Part shown: in pieces, positions 1 to 5,126 of the stretch | Position numbering within the stretch: position 1 is the stretch's first letter | Layout of the letters: every line of letters starts with the position of its first letter | From: an uncultured Nitrosomonadales bacterium | Lineage (GTDB): Bacteria > Pseudomonadota > Gammaproteobacteria > Burkholderiales > Gallionellaceae | Assembly (NCBI GenBank): GCA_903934275.1 | Contig: CAIZNF010000705.1 | Coordinates: forward strand, 1 to 5,126 | DNA: 5,126 nucleotides | Direction of reading: 5' to 3' | Translations under genes and position numbers: made by a program | Notes under the pieces: model-generated | Told to the model about the DNA's origin: nothing | Seen by the model: the letters and a program-made list of their open reading frames with translations, nothing else | The model's database searches: none

Positions 1-1772
1 ACCACATCGTCGTGCCCGGCAAAACCGTCCGCCGAGAGGATGAAGCTGTTGCTGCCAAACTGCATCAGCACGCCCACTTCCGGCACGACACCCTGTTCCC
101 ATCCGATCAATTGCGCCAGCGGCAGCACCGGCAGCACTTCGCCGCGCACCACCATAGTCGCCCTGCCGGATACCTGCTGCAACTGGTCGGGCGATATGGA
201 CAAAATTTCGCGTACCATCGACAGCGGCACGGCGAAAGATTGATCGCCGAGACGCAGGATCAGCACCGGCAGAATCGCCAGCGTGAGCGGCAGGGAAATA
301 GTAATTACCGTGCCCCTGTCCGGCTCGGACACTATATTGATGACACCGTTGAGTTTCTGGATATTGGTTTTCACCACATCCATGCCCACGCCGCGCCCAG
401 ATACACTGGATATTTCGTCCTTGGTCGAAAAGCCCGGCAACAGAATCAGTTCCAGGCATTGATTTTCATCCAGCGTGTTCGCCACCTCGTTGGTGATCAG
501 CCCCTTTTCGATAGCCTTGTTGCGTATCACATCGGGGCGCATACCGCGCCCGTCGTCCTTGATGGTAATCAGGATGTGGTCACCCTCCTGGCGCGCGCTC
601 AACTCCACAATGCTCTTTTCCGGCTTGCCTGCGGCGATGCGTTTTTCGATGGTTTCCACGCCGTGATCCACCGCGTTGCGCACCAGGTGAACCAGCGGAT
701 CGTTCAAGTCCTCGATCATGGTCTTGTCCATTTCGGTTTCTTCGCCGATCAACACCAGCTCCACATCCTTGCCCAATGAACGCGCCAAGTCGCGCGCCAA
801 ACGCGGGTATTTTTTAAACAAACGGCCAATCGGTTGCATACGCGTTTTCATCACCGCATTCTGCAAATTCACCACCAGCATATCCAGTTGCGTGACGGCT
901 TGATCGAGTTCGCTCAGCGTATTCGCGTCGTTGTGTCCCTGCAAGATGTCGGAACGCAAATGGGTGAGCCGGTTTTTGGTCAGGCCGATTTCGCCGGAAA
1001 GATTCAACACCTGATCGAGGCGGTCGGTGTCCACACGGATCGTGGATTCTTTTACTTCCTGTGCGGGCACATCCCCGCCACGGCGGCCAACAGTAGTGCC
1101 CGGCACATCGGCACCACGGCGGCCAAAAGCCTCTTTGGTGGAGGTTTCTTCCGAAATTGCTTCGGCAATTTTTTCCGGATCGCGGGTTGCGCCCACTGCG
1201 GCGACGATGTCCGTGCCGGTCAGCGCGGTATATAACGCATTCCAATCCACCCCGTCGGGCGGTTTCGGTGCGGATGATGAGGATTGTGTCATCATGGAAG
1301 AAGCTCCAGAGTTCGGGGTTGAAGAGTTCGGGGTTGAAATGGGTTTGCTTTCTGCCTTTGGTGCTTTGCCACCCGGTGATTTCCCGTCCAGCGCGGCCTT
1401 CAAGTTTTCCAACATATCGGCGGGGGCCGCATCCGGTTGCAGGTTCTTCTGCAATGCGTTGAACATCAAGCGCACTTCGGCGGTCGCCGCAAAAATCACA
1501 TCCATCAACTCCGCGCTTAACGTCAATTCGCGGTTGCGCAGTTTATCGAATAAATTTTCGGTGAGATGACACAGCGTGACCAGCTCGCCCGCATTGAGGA
1601 ATCCCGCGCCACCCTTGATGGTGTGAAAGCCGCGAAATATCTCGTTGAGCAGCTTGCCGTCATCAGGACGCTTCTCCAGCTCCATCAACTTGCTGTCCAC
1701 GTCGGACAACATATCCCCGGCTTCCGTCAAGAAGTCGCTCAGCAACTCTTCCATACCAGCAAAGTCGTTCAT
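1..1772 (-). CDS. cheA: Chemotaxis sensor histidine kinase CheA, C-terminus cut off by the window edge
   Basis: CheA takes phosphate from ATP onto a histidine under receptor control and passes it to CheY and the CheV receivers; it acts in the membrane-associated receptor array. The frame is open from the ATG at 1772 to the left edge, giving 590 residues with no stop. In order: HPt (P1) domain at about 1-110 with phosphoacceptor His50 in HTIKGGAG; a long Ser/Pro/Gly-rich linker at about 120-241; P3 dimerisation helices at about 243-305; P4 ATPase at about 306-490 with N box around His370 (LVHLVRNAVDHG), G1 box DDGRGM (406-411), F box PGFST (446-450) and G2 box GRGVGMD (459-465); then about 100 residues of the CheW-like P5 domain. 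E. coli CheA has 654 residues, so some tens of residues are probably missing. The start is fixed by AGGAG six bases upstream. I see no convincing P2 (CheY-binding) domain in the linker. It is the last gene of the visible cluster; cheW might follow outside the window. Confidence 0.96.
   Translation of the reverse strand, partial: MNDFAGMEELLSDFLTEAGDMLSDVDSKLMELEKRPDDGKLLNEIFRGFHTIKGGAGFLNAGELVTLCHLTENLFDKLRNRELTLSAELMDVIFAATAEVRLMFNALQKNLQPDAAPADMLENLKAALDGKSPGGKAPKAESKPISTPNSSTPNSGASSMMTQSSSSAPKPPDGVDWNALYTALTGTDIVAAVGATRDPEKIAEAISEETSTKEAFGRRGADVPGTTVGRRGGDVPAQEVKESTIRVDTDRLDQVLNLSGEIGLTKNRLTHLRSDILQGHNDANTLSELDQAVTQLDMLVVNLQNAVMKTRMQPIGRLFKKYPRLARDLARSLGKDVELVLIGEETEMDKTMIEDLNDPLVHLVRNAVDHGVETIEKRIAAGKPEKSIVELSARQEGDHILITIKDDGRGMRPDVIRNKAIEKGLITNEVANTLDENQCLELILLPGFSTKDEISSVSGRGVGMDVVKTNIQKLNGVINIVSEPDRGTVITISLPLTLAILPVLILRLGDQSFAVPLSMVREILSISPDQLQQVSGRATMVVRGEVLPVLPLAQLIGWEQGVVPEVGVLMQFGSNSFILSADGFAGHDDV
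1053..1124 (-). repeat. In-frame 36-bp imperfect tandem duplication in the cheA linker
   Basis: Two adjacent 36-bp units (1089-1124 and 1053-1088) encode GRRGADVPGTTV and GRRGGDVPAQEV, residues 217-228 and 229-240 of CheA. Half of each DNA unit is strongly conserved (cacatc and ccacggcggcc, plus strand) while the other half has diverged. The repeat lies just before the P3 helices, in a part of the protein that appears to be flexible linker. Confidence 0.75.
1309..1338 (-). repeat. Perfect 15-bp tandem duplication in the cheA linker
   Basis: The plus-strand unit gagttcggggttgaa occurs twice back to back without a mismatch. In the protein it makes STPNS twice (residues 146-155), inside the Ser/Pro-rich segment after the HPt domain. 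The unit is a multiple of three, so copy-number change would keep the frame. Confidence 0.85.
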
Positions 1773-1778
1773 TTTATT

Positions 1779-1783
1779 CTCCT
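1779..1783 (-). promoter_or_regulatory. Ribosome binding site of cheA
   Basis: AGGAG lies six bases before the ATG at 1772, in the context GAGGAGAATAAA-ATG. It selects this start over the in-frame Met7. Both cheV genes have AGGAG at the same six-base distance in a similar A-rich context. Confidence 0.85.
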
Positions 1784-1826
1784 CATCCAAGGGCTAGAGA
1801 TCAGGGATTAGGGGCTAGGGGTTTTG

Positions 1827-1845
1827 TGTGCCGCTTTGCGGCACA
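1827..1845. other. Perfect 8-bp hairpin in the cheZ-cheA spacer
   Basis: TGTGCCGC pairs with GCGGCACA around a TTT loop. No T-rich run follows on either strand, so it does not look like an intrinsic terminator. If transcribed, it would sit in the cheZ-cheA intergenic RNA, upstream of the cheA ribosome binding site. Confidence 0.75.
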
Positions 1846-1848
1846 ACC

Positions 1849-1877
1849 TTTATAGAAGCTGCGGCTACGCCGCACAA
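1849..1877 (-). promoter_or_regulatory. Possible sigma-70-type promoter for cheA
   Basis: On the minus strand TTGTGC (1877-1872) and TATAAA (1854-1849) are 17 bases apart, the standard spacing. The -10 matches TATAAT at five of six positions and the -35 matches TTGACA at three. A start point near 1842 would give a leader of about 70 bases holding one hairpin and the left heptamer array. The -35 overlaps the second hairpin, so a chance match is quite possible. Confidence 0.25.
1860..1874. other. Perfect 6-bp hairpin in the cheZ-cheA spacer
   Basis: TGCGGC pairs with GCCGCA around a TAC loop. It follows the cheZ stop on the transcribed strand by about 40 bases and has no T-rich run, so it does not look like a terminator. 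Confidence 0.6.
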
Positions 1878-1914
1878 CCACCCTAACCCCAAGTCCCTAA
1901 CCCCTAGTCCCCAA

Positions 1915-2625
1915 TTAAAATCCCAAGCTTTCCAACAAATCATCCACCTGATCCTGGCTGGTCACGATGTCCGTGCGTCCCGCCGCATTGATAACCGGGC
2001 CGTTCAACAGCCCTGTTTCATAATCTGCTTTGATGTCGGCAGGCGCATTTTCCAGCAATAACGACACTAACTGCTTCTCCATGGTTGTTGTGACTTCGAT
2101 GATTTTTTTGATGACTTGCCCGGTCAGATCCTGGAAGTCCTGCGCCATCATGATTTCCATCAGGTAGCCGTTTGTTTCCTTGGTCTGCTTGGGCACTTCT
2201 TGCAGGAATGCCTGCGTTTGCATAACGAGGTTTTTGAATTGTTCCACATCCAGTTTTTTATCGAACAGCATCTGCCACTGCCCCGCCAAACGGTGCGATT
2301 CGACTTCCACTTTCTCCAGGATCGGTTGCGCCGAATCGGTTGCGTTCAATACTTTTTCTGCGGCTTGCTGCGTCAAGGTTGCCACGTAATTCAAACGGTC
2401 GCGCGCATCGGGGATGCTTGATGCCGCCTTCTCGATTTCTTTGTTCAGGCCCAGTTCGCGTAACGTGTTGTGCAATGTTCGCGCCATGTGCCCGATGTGA
2501 TTGATCACCTTGCCTGTTTCCGATAAATTTTCGGTGTGAGTGGCTTCGTCGGTATTCGCCGCAACGATGCTGTCGAACAACGACTCAAGATCGTCGGAAT
2601 CCCCGGTTGCGCTATTGTTACTCAT
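1915..2625 (-). CDS. cheZ: Protein phosphatase CheZ
   Basis: CheZ speeds hydrolysis of phospho-CheY and so ends the signal to the flagellar motor. The 236-residue protein is close to the E. coli length (214) with a somewhat longer acidic N-terminus. The long helical hairpin that forms the four-helix-bundle dimer covers about 45-200. The signature MAQDFQDLTGQVIKK contains Asp166 and Gln170, matching the active-site Asp143 and Gln147 of E. coli CheZ. The C-terminal SQDQVDDLLESLGF (223-236) matches the tethering helix that docks on CheY, and LLNGP just before it is also conserved. It follows cheY by 36 bases, the usual pairing. The ATG at 2625 has a modest GAGGG nine bases upstream, less ideal than the sites of its neighbours. 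Ends in TAA. Confidence 0.97.
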   Translation of the reverse strand: MSNNSATGDSDDLESLFDSIVAANTDEATHTENLSETGKVINHIGHMARTLHNTLRELGLNKEIEKAASSIPDARDRLNYVATLTQQAAEKVLNATDSAQPILEKVEVESHRLAGQWQMLFDKKLDVEQFKNLVMQTQAFLQEVPKQTKETNGYLMEIMMAQDFQDLTGQVIKKIIEVTTTMEKQLVSLLLENAPADIKADYETGLLNGPVINAAGRTDIVTSQDQVDDLLESLGF

Positions 2626-2634
2626 GGTGTTTGG

Positions 2635-2639
2635 CCCTC
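2635..2639 (-). promoter_or_regulatory. Ribosome binding site of cheZ
   Basis: GAGGG lies nine bases before the ATG at 2625. It is weaker and more distant than the AGGAG-plus-six arrangement of cheA and both cheV genes, which could lower CheZ translation relative to them (inference). Confidence 0.5.
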
Positions 2640-2661
2640 TGTTCTGATCTCATAACATCAC

Positions 2662-3060
2662 TCACTTGTTTAGATTTGGAAAGTTCTGGAAAATCTTCTT
2701 TAACTTTTCGTCCAGCGTTGCTGCGGTGAACGGCTTTACCACATAGCCGCTCGCCCCGGCTTTCGCGGCCTCGATGATATTTTCCTTCTTCGCCTCCGCC
2801 GTTACCATCAGCACCGGCAGGTGCTTGAGATTCGCATCCGCACGAATTTCGCGCAACAACTCGATGCCCGTCATGTTGGGCATGTTCCAATCGGAAACCA
2901 CGAAATCAAATTTATCCGAGCGCAATTTGGCCAGCGCTTCAACCCCGTCTTCCGCTTCCTGCACGTTGGTAAAACCCAACTCTTTAAGCAAGTTGCGCAC
3001 AATGCGCCGCATCGTCGAGAAATCGTCCACCACCAAAAATTTTGTGTTTTCTATACCCAT
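2662..3060 (-). CDS. cheY: Chemotaxis response regulator CheY
   Basis: CheY is the diffusible single-domain receiver that, when phosphorylated by CheA, binds FliM at the flagellar switch. The 132-residue protein is one receiver domain with no output domain. All diagnostic residues are present at E. coli positions: Asp12 and Asp13 (metal binding), phosphoacceptor Asp57 in SDWNMPNM, Thr87, Tyr106 and Lys109 in [12 protein letters not shown]. The stretch around residues 8-29 is nearly identical to the E. coli protein, which marks it as the motor-binding CheY rather than a sink paralogue. The ATG at 3060 follows AAGGGG (3071-3066) at five bases. It lies between the second cheV and cheZ, and shares the phosphate flow with both. 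Confidence 0.98.
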   Translation of the reverse strand: MGIENTKFLVVDDFSTMRRIVRNLLKELGFTNVQEAEDGVEALAKLRSDKFDFVVSDWNMPNMTGIELLREIRADANLKHLPVLMVTAEAKKENIIEAAKAGASGYVVKPFTAATLDEKLKKIFQNFPNLNK

Positions 3061-3070
3061 GACAACCCCT

Positions 3071-3098
3071 TAGCCTGTAGCTGATAGCTGGTAGCTGG
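3071..3098. repeat. Heptamer array in the cheV-cheY spacer, TAGCTGG type
   Basis: Four 7-bp units in exact register on the plus strand: tagcctg, tagctga, tagctgg, tagctgg. The array begins at the edge of the cheY ribosome binding site and takes up nearly half of the 64-nt spacer. Bases 3103-3112 (ctacaagctg) may be a decayed further piece, but are out of register by one base. The unit differs from the YAGGGRN type in the other two spacers. Confidence 0.8.
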
Positions 3099-3124
3099 TT
3101 TGCTACAAGCTGTCTTTACTGTTT

Positions 3125-4072
3125 TTAAGTCAACAACGGCCTCAATACGTTCGACAAAATCATCGAATCAAACTTCGGCACATAATAATCCACCCCGACA
3201 CGCGTGCCCATCGCGCGATTGGCATCGGATGACAGCGACGAGTGCATCACCACCGGTATGCCATCGAAGCGGCGGTCTGTTTTGATATTCTGGGTCAATA
3301 CGTAGCCATCCATCTCCGGCATTTCCGCGTCGGTCAAAATCACCTGTATCTGGTCACGCAAACTCGTGCCCGCGTTTTGTGCCGTATCTGCCATGGCCTT
3401 GAGCCTGTCCCAGGCTTCTTGCCCATTATTCGACTGCATGTGCTTGACCCCCATCTTGTCCAGCACCTCGGCAATTTTTCTGCGCGCGACCATCGAATCG
3501 TCGGCAAAAAATATGCATAAATTCTGCTCTGATTCCACCCGTTCCACGTTACCCACCACCCCTTCACCAAAGGCGTTGGCCAAAATTTGCTCGACATCCA
3601 GGATCGAGACCAGCGTGCCATCCGCCAATTCGGTAATCGCGGTAATCAGCGACCCCTGATCGGAGAGCATTCCCTCGGTGGCGCGTACCTTATCCCAATC
3701 CACGCGGATGATGCGGTCCACACCCTTCACCAGGAAGCCGAGAATATGCGTGTTGTATTCGGCCACCATCATGGTTTGGTGTCTCTCCGGGGTGCTGATC
3801 CCCATGAAATTCGCCAGGTTCAGCACCGGCATCACATGCCCGCGCAACGACACGATGCCGTCCACCCCGTTCGGCATATTCGGTGTGCGCGTGATCTTTT
3901 TGGCCTGGCTGATTTCCTTGACCTTGAACACATTGATGCCGAATTTTTCGTCGCTGCCCAAATTAAACAGCAGAATTTCCATTTTATTCGTGCCCGCCAG
4001 ATTGGTGCGCGCATCGACATGATCCAGCAAACCGCTTTGGTCACTGCCCGTCATTTCTTCTGTGTACGCCAT
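3125..4072 (-). CDS. cheV: Coupling protein CheV (CheW-like domain plus receiver), second copy in the cluster
   Basis: CheV links chemoreceptors to CheA like CheW and carries a receiver that CheA can phosphorylate, which is thought to support adaptation or to drain phosphate. The 315-residue protein has a CheW-like domain at about 28-168 (FGINVFKVKEI, VDGIVSLRG, MPVLNL) and a receiver at about 185-315. Receiver residues: Asp191 and Asp192, phosphoacceptor Asp248 in LTDAEMPEMDGY, Ser278/Ser279 in MHSSLS at the switch position, and Lys300 in YVPKF. AGGAG six bases upstream favours the ATG at 4072 over in-frame Met7. Ends in TAA. It is a clear paralogue of the neighbouring cheV, most alike in the N-terminal DARTxLAGTNK segment and the receiver. 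It lacks the roughly 8-residue insertion (NRTAREE region) before FGINVFK that the other copy has. Confidence 0.95.
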   Translation of the reverse strand: MAYTEEMTGSDQSGLLDHVDARTNLAGTNKMEILLFNLGSDEKFGINVFKVKEISQAKKITRTPNMPNGVDGIVSLRGHVMPVLNLANFMGISTPERHQTMMVAEYNTHILGFLVKGVDRIIRVDWDKVRATEGMLSDQGSLITAITELADGTLVSILDVEQILANAFGEGVVGNVERVESEQNLCIFFADDSMVARRKIAEVLDKMGVKHMQSNNGQEAWDRLKAMADTAQNAGTSLRDQIQVILTDAEMPEMDGYVLTQNIKTDRRFDGIPVVMHSSLSSDANRAMGTRVGVDYYVPKFDSMILSNVLRPLLT

Positions 4073-4078
4073 TTTGTT

Positions 4079-4083
4079 CTCCT
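4079..4083 (-). promoter_or_regulatory. Ribosome binding site of the second cheV
   Basis: AGGAG lies six bases before the ATG at 4072 (TTAGGAGAACAAA-ATG). It decides for the longer N-terminus. The spacer heptamer array begins about five bases upstream of it. Confidence 0.85.
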
Positions 4084-4087
4084 AATT

Positions 4088-4143
4088 CAGGGAGTAGGGA
4101 CTAGAGGCTAGGGTTAGCCCCCAGCCCCTAGCCTCTAACCCCT
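4088..4143. repeat. Cheek-to-cheek heptamer arrays forming a strong hairpin between the two cheV genes
   Basis: Eight 7-bp units run in one register on the plus strand: cagggag, tagggac, tagaggc, tagggtt, then agccccc, agcccct, agcctct, aacccct. The last four are roughly the reverse complement of the first four. The inner stem TAGAGGCTAGGG (4102-4113) pairs perfectly with CCCTAGCCTCTA (4126-4137) around a 12-base loop. After a two-base mismatch, AGGG (4096-4099) pairs with CCCT (4140-4143). The array reaches to one base from the stop codon of the upstream cheV. No T-rich run follows on the transcribed strand, so it is not a classic terminator, but the RNA hairpin could affect message stability or coupling. 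Confidence 0.85.
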
Positions 4144-4144
4144 T

Positions 4145-5086
4145 TCAAGCCAGCAATCGCGCCAATGTCTGCGCCAACTTTTGCGCCTCGAATTTCGGCA
4201 CATACTCATCCACCCCGACCGCTTTGCCCATCTGCTCATTGGACGTGCTGCTCAATGACGAGTGCATCAATACCGGGATACCTGTAAACCGCTTGTCTGA
4301 CTTGATTTTGCGCGTCAGCATATAGCCGTCCATTTCCGGCATTTCCACGTCGGTCAGGACTACATTCACCAGATTCTTGAGCGGTATATTCGAGGCATCA
4401 GAGTAATCCGCTATCTTTACCAATTCGTCCCACGCCTGGCGGCCATTGATTGCGGAAATATGCTTCACCTGCATAGCATCCAGCGTTTTGGTAATCTGGT
4501 TGCGCGCAACAGAAGAGTCGTCAGCAAAAAATACGGTGCGATCCTTACCCAGCGGCTGCACGCTCTTGAATATCGTGTCATCGCTGTCGAAATGACCTGT
4601 TTCGGAAAGGACTTTTTCCACATCCAGCATCATCACCAGCCGCTTGTCTTTCAATTCGGTGATCGCCGTGACAAGCCCACCCATCTCCGCCACCAGCATC
4701 TGCGGCGGCACGCGCATCGCCGACCAGTCGAGCCGCAGGATGTTATCCACCGCCCTGACCAGAAATCCCTGCGTATGCCCGTTGTACTCGGTGACAATCA
4801 TGATGTCCGGCTTGCTGTCAGTTTCGATGCCGATATATTTGGCCAGATCGATCACCGGAACCAGCACCCCGCGCAAACTCACCATTCCCTCGACCGCCTT
4901 GGGCATTTCCGGCGCGCGCGTAATGGCGGGGATACGCATCACCTCGCGCACCTTGAACACGTTGATGCCGAAGGTTTCCTCGCGCGCGGTGCGATTGTCC
5001 ACGCCCAACGAGAACATCAGGATTTCCAGCTTGTTGGTTCCCGCCAATTTGGTGCGGGCATCAATATTCTTTAACAGGTCAGACAT
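4145..5086 (-). CDS. cheV: Coupling protein CheV (CheW-like domain plus receiver), first copy in the cluster
   Basis: The 313-residue protein has the same architecture as its downstream neighbour: CheW-like domain at about 18-165 (FGINVFKVREVM, VEGMVSLRG, VPVIDLAKYIG) and receiver at about 183-313. Receiver residues are complete: Asp189 and Asp190, phosphoacceptor Asp246 in LTDVEMPEMDGY, Ser276/Ser277 in MHSSLS, and Lys298 in YVPKF. The segment VDNRTAREET (29-38) before FGINVFKVREV is longer than in the second copy and resembles the charged insertion common in one CheV type. The ATG at 5086 follows AGGAG (5097-5093) at six bases; the stop is TGA. It is the first visible gene of the run; its promoter is not in the 40 bases upstream that the window shows. 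Both CheV copies could work alongside or in place of a CheW encoded elsewhere. Confidence 0.95.
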   Translation of the reverse strand: MSDLLKNIDARTKLAGTNKLEILMFSLGVDNRTAREETFGINVFKVREVMRIPAITRAPEMPKAVEGMVSLRGVLVPVIDLAKYIGIETDSKPDIMIVTEYNGHTQGFLVRAVDNILRLDWSAMRVPPQMLVAEMGGLVTAITELKDKRLVMMLDVEKVLSETGHFDSDDTIFKSVQPLGKDRTVFFADDSSVARNQITKTLDAMQVKHISAINGRQAWDELVKIADYSDASNIPLKNLVNVVLTDVEMPEMDGYMLTRKIKSDKRFTGIPVLMHSSLSSTSNEQMGKAVGVDEYVPKFEAQKLAQTLARLLA

Positions 5087-5106
5087 TTATTTCTCCTCAT
5101 TCGTAG

Positions 5107-5125
5107 GGGCGTATGGCATACGCCC
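5107..5125. repeat. Perfect 9-bp-arm palindrome upstream of the first cheV, REP-like
   Basis: GGGCGTATG and CATACGCCC are exact reverse complements around a single G (5116). The context gtaggggcgtatggcatac looks like the short GTAGGGGCG-type palindromic repeats scattered between genes in various bacteria. The right flank is cut by the window edge, so a larger element cannot be excluded. It lies only nine bases beyond the cheV ribosome binding site region. Confidence 0.65.
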
Positions 5126-5126
5126 T

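Larger units (their letters stand above)
1788..1915. repeat. Composite cheZ-cheA spacer element: two opposed heptamer arrays around two hairpins
   Basis: On the plus strand, five 7-bp units run from 1788 to 1822 (for example tagagat, cagggat, taggggc) and five oppositely oriented units run from 1881 to 1915 (for example ccctaac, ccctagt). Each array keeps exact 7-bp register. The left arm approximates YAGGGRN and the right arm is its approximate reverse complement, so the arms can pair imperfectly. The element fills the spacer, from about four bases beyond the cheA ribosome binding site to the last base of the cheZ stop codon. The middle carries two small hairpins, each with a closely similar 11-bp sequence (GCSGCACAACC, 1838-1848 and 1869-1879). 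No transposase or target duplication is visible. Confidence 0.8.

Noticed and set aside
12..779. A 255-codon open frame on the plus strand opposite cheA
   Set aside because: It is His/Gln/Arg-rich with no domain, and lies antisense to the well-conserved CheA P3-P5 region; it is a shadow of cheA codon use.
814..1245. A 143-codon minus-strand open frame inside cheA in another phase
   Set aside because: The cheA frame is continuous through this stretch with the expected P3 motifs, so this is an out-of-frame shadow and not evidence of a frameshift.
1827..1845. Intrinsic terminator between cheZ and cheA
   Set aside because: The stem is good, but no T-rich run follows on either strand.
1788..1915. 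CRISPR array
   Set aside because: The units are 7 bp, degenerate and contiguous, with no spacers and no long constant repeat.
3587..4111. Plus-strand open frame of 174 codons opposite the second cheV, and a similar 204-codon one at 4460-5074 opposite the first
   Set aside because: Both mirror the same conserved CheV sequence and resemble each other only for that reason; neither has a ribosome binding site or known domain.
4096..4143. Intrinsic terminator between the two cheV genes
   Set aside because: The downstream side on the transcribed strand reads into further heptamers and the next ribosome binding site without a T-tract.
2662..5086. A novel signalling or defence system
   Set aside because: Every gene falls cleanly into known chemotaxis families with intact active residues; the order fits an ordinary che cluster.

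Overview
The window holds five chemotaxis genes, all on the minus strand, so transcription runs right to left in the order cheV, cheV, cheY, cheZ, cheA. The cheA gene runs off the left edge. Proteins and gene pairings point to a flagellated proteobacterium. CheZ is typical of beta- and gammaproteobacteria, CheY is nearly E. coli-like with identical key-residue numbering, and CheA has the Pseudomonas/betaproteobacterial type of HPt domain. A betaproteobacterium, perhaps of the Nitrosomonadales/Gallionellaceae kind, is my best guess from the style of the proteins and spacers; nothing here proves it.

Layout from the transcription start side: a short right-edge stretch with a perfect palindrome (5107-5125) lies upstream of the first cheV (5086-4145). 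A 72-nt spacer built of 7-bp repeat units follows. Then come a second cheV (4072-3125), a 64-nt spacer with a different 7-bp repeat, cheY (3060-2662), a plain 36-nt spacer, cheZ (2625-1915), a 142-nt spacer with 7-bp arrays flanking two hairpins, and cheA (1772 to beyond base 1; 590 residues visible). There is no stretch over 300 bases without a gene.

The genes form a coherent circuit. CheA autophosphorylates and passes phosphate to CheY, which binds the flagellar switch. CheZ removes phosphate from CheY. Two CheV proteins (CheW-like coupling domain fused to a receiver) can couple receptors to CheA, and their receivers can take phosphate from it, for adaptation or as a phosphate sink. No receptor, cheW, cheR, cheB or cheD gene lies in the window. 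All catalytic and phosphoacceptor residues I checked are intact.

The protein content is ordinary. The unusual part is noncoding: three of the four intergenic spacers are almost filled by degenerate heptanucleotide arrays in strict 7-bp register, two of them in opposed arms able to fold into hairpins. I see no previously undescribed protein system.
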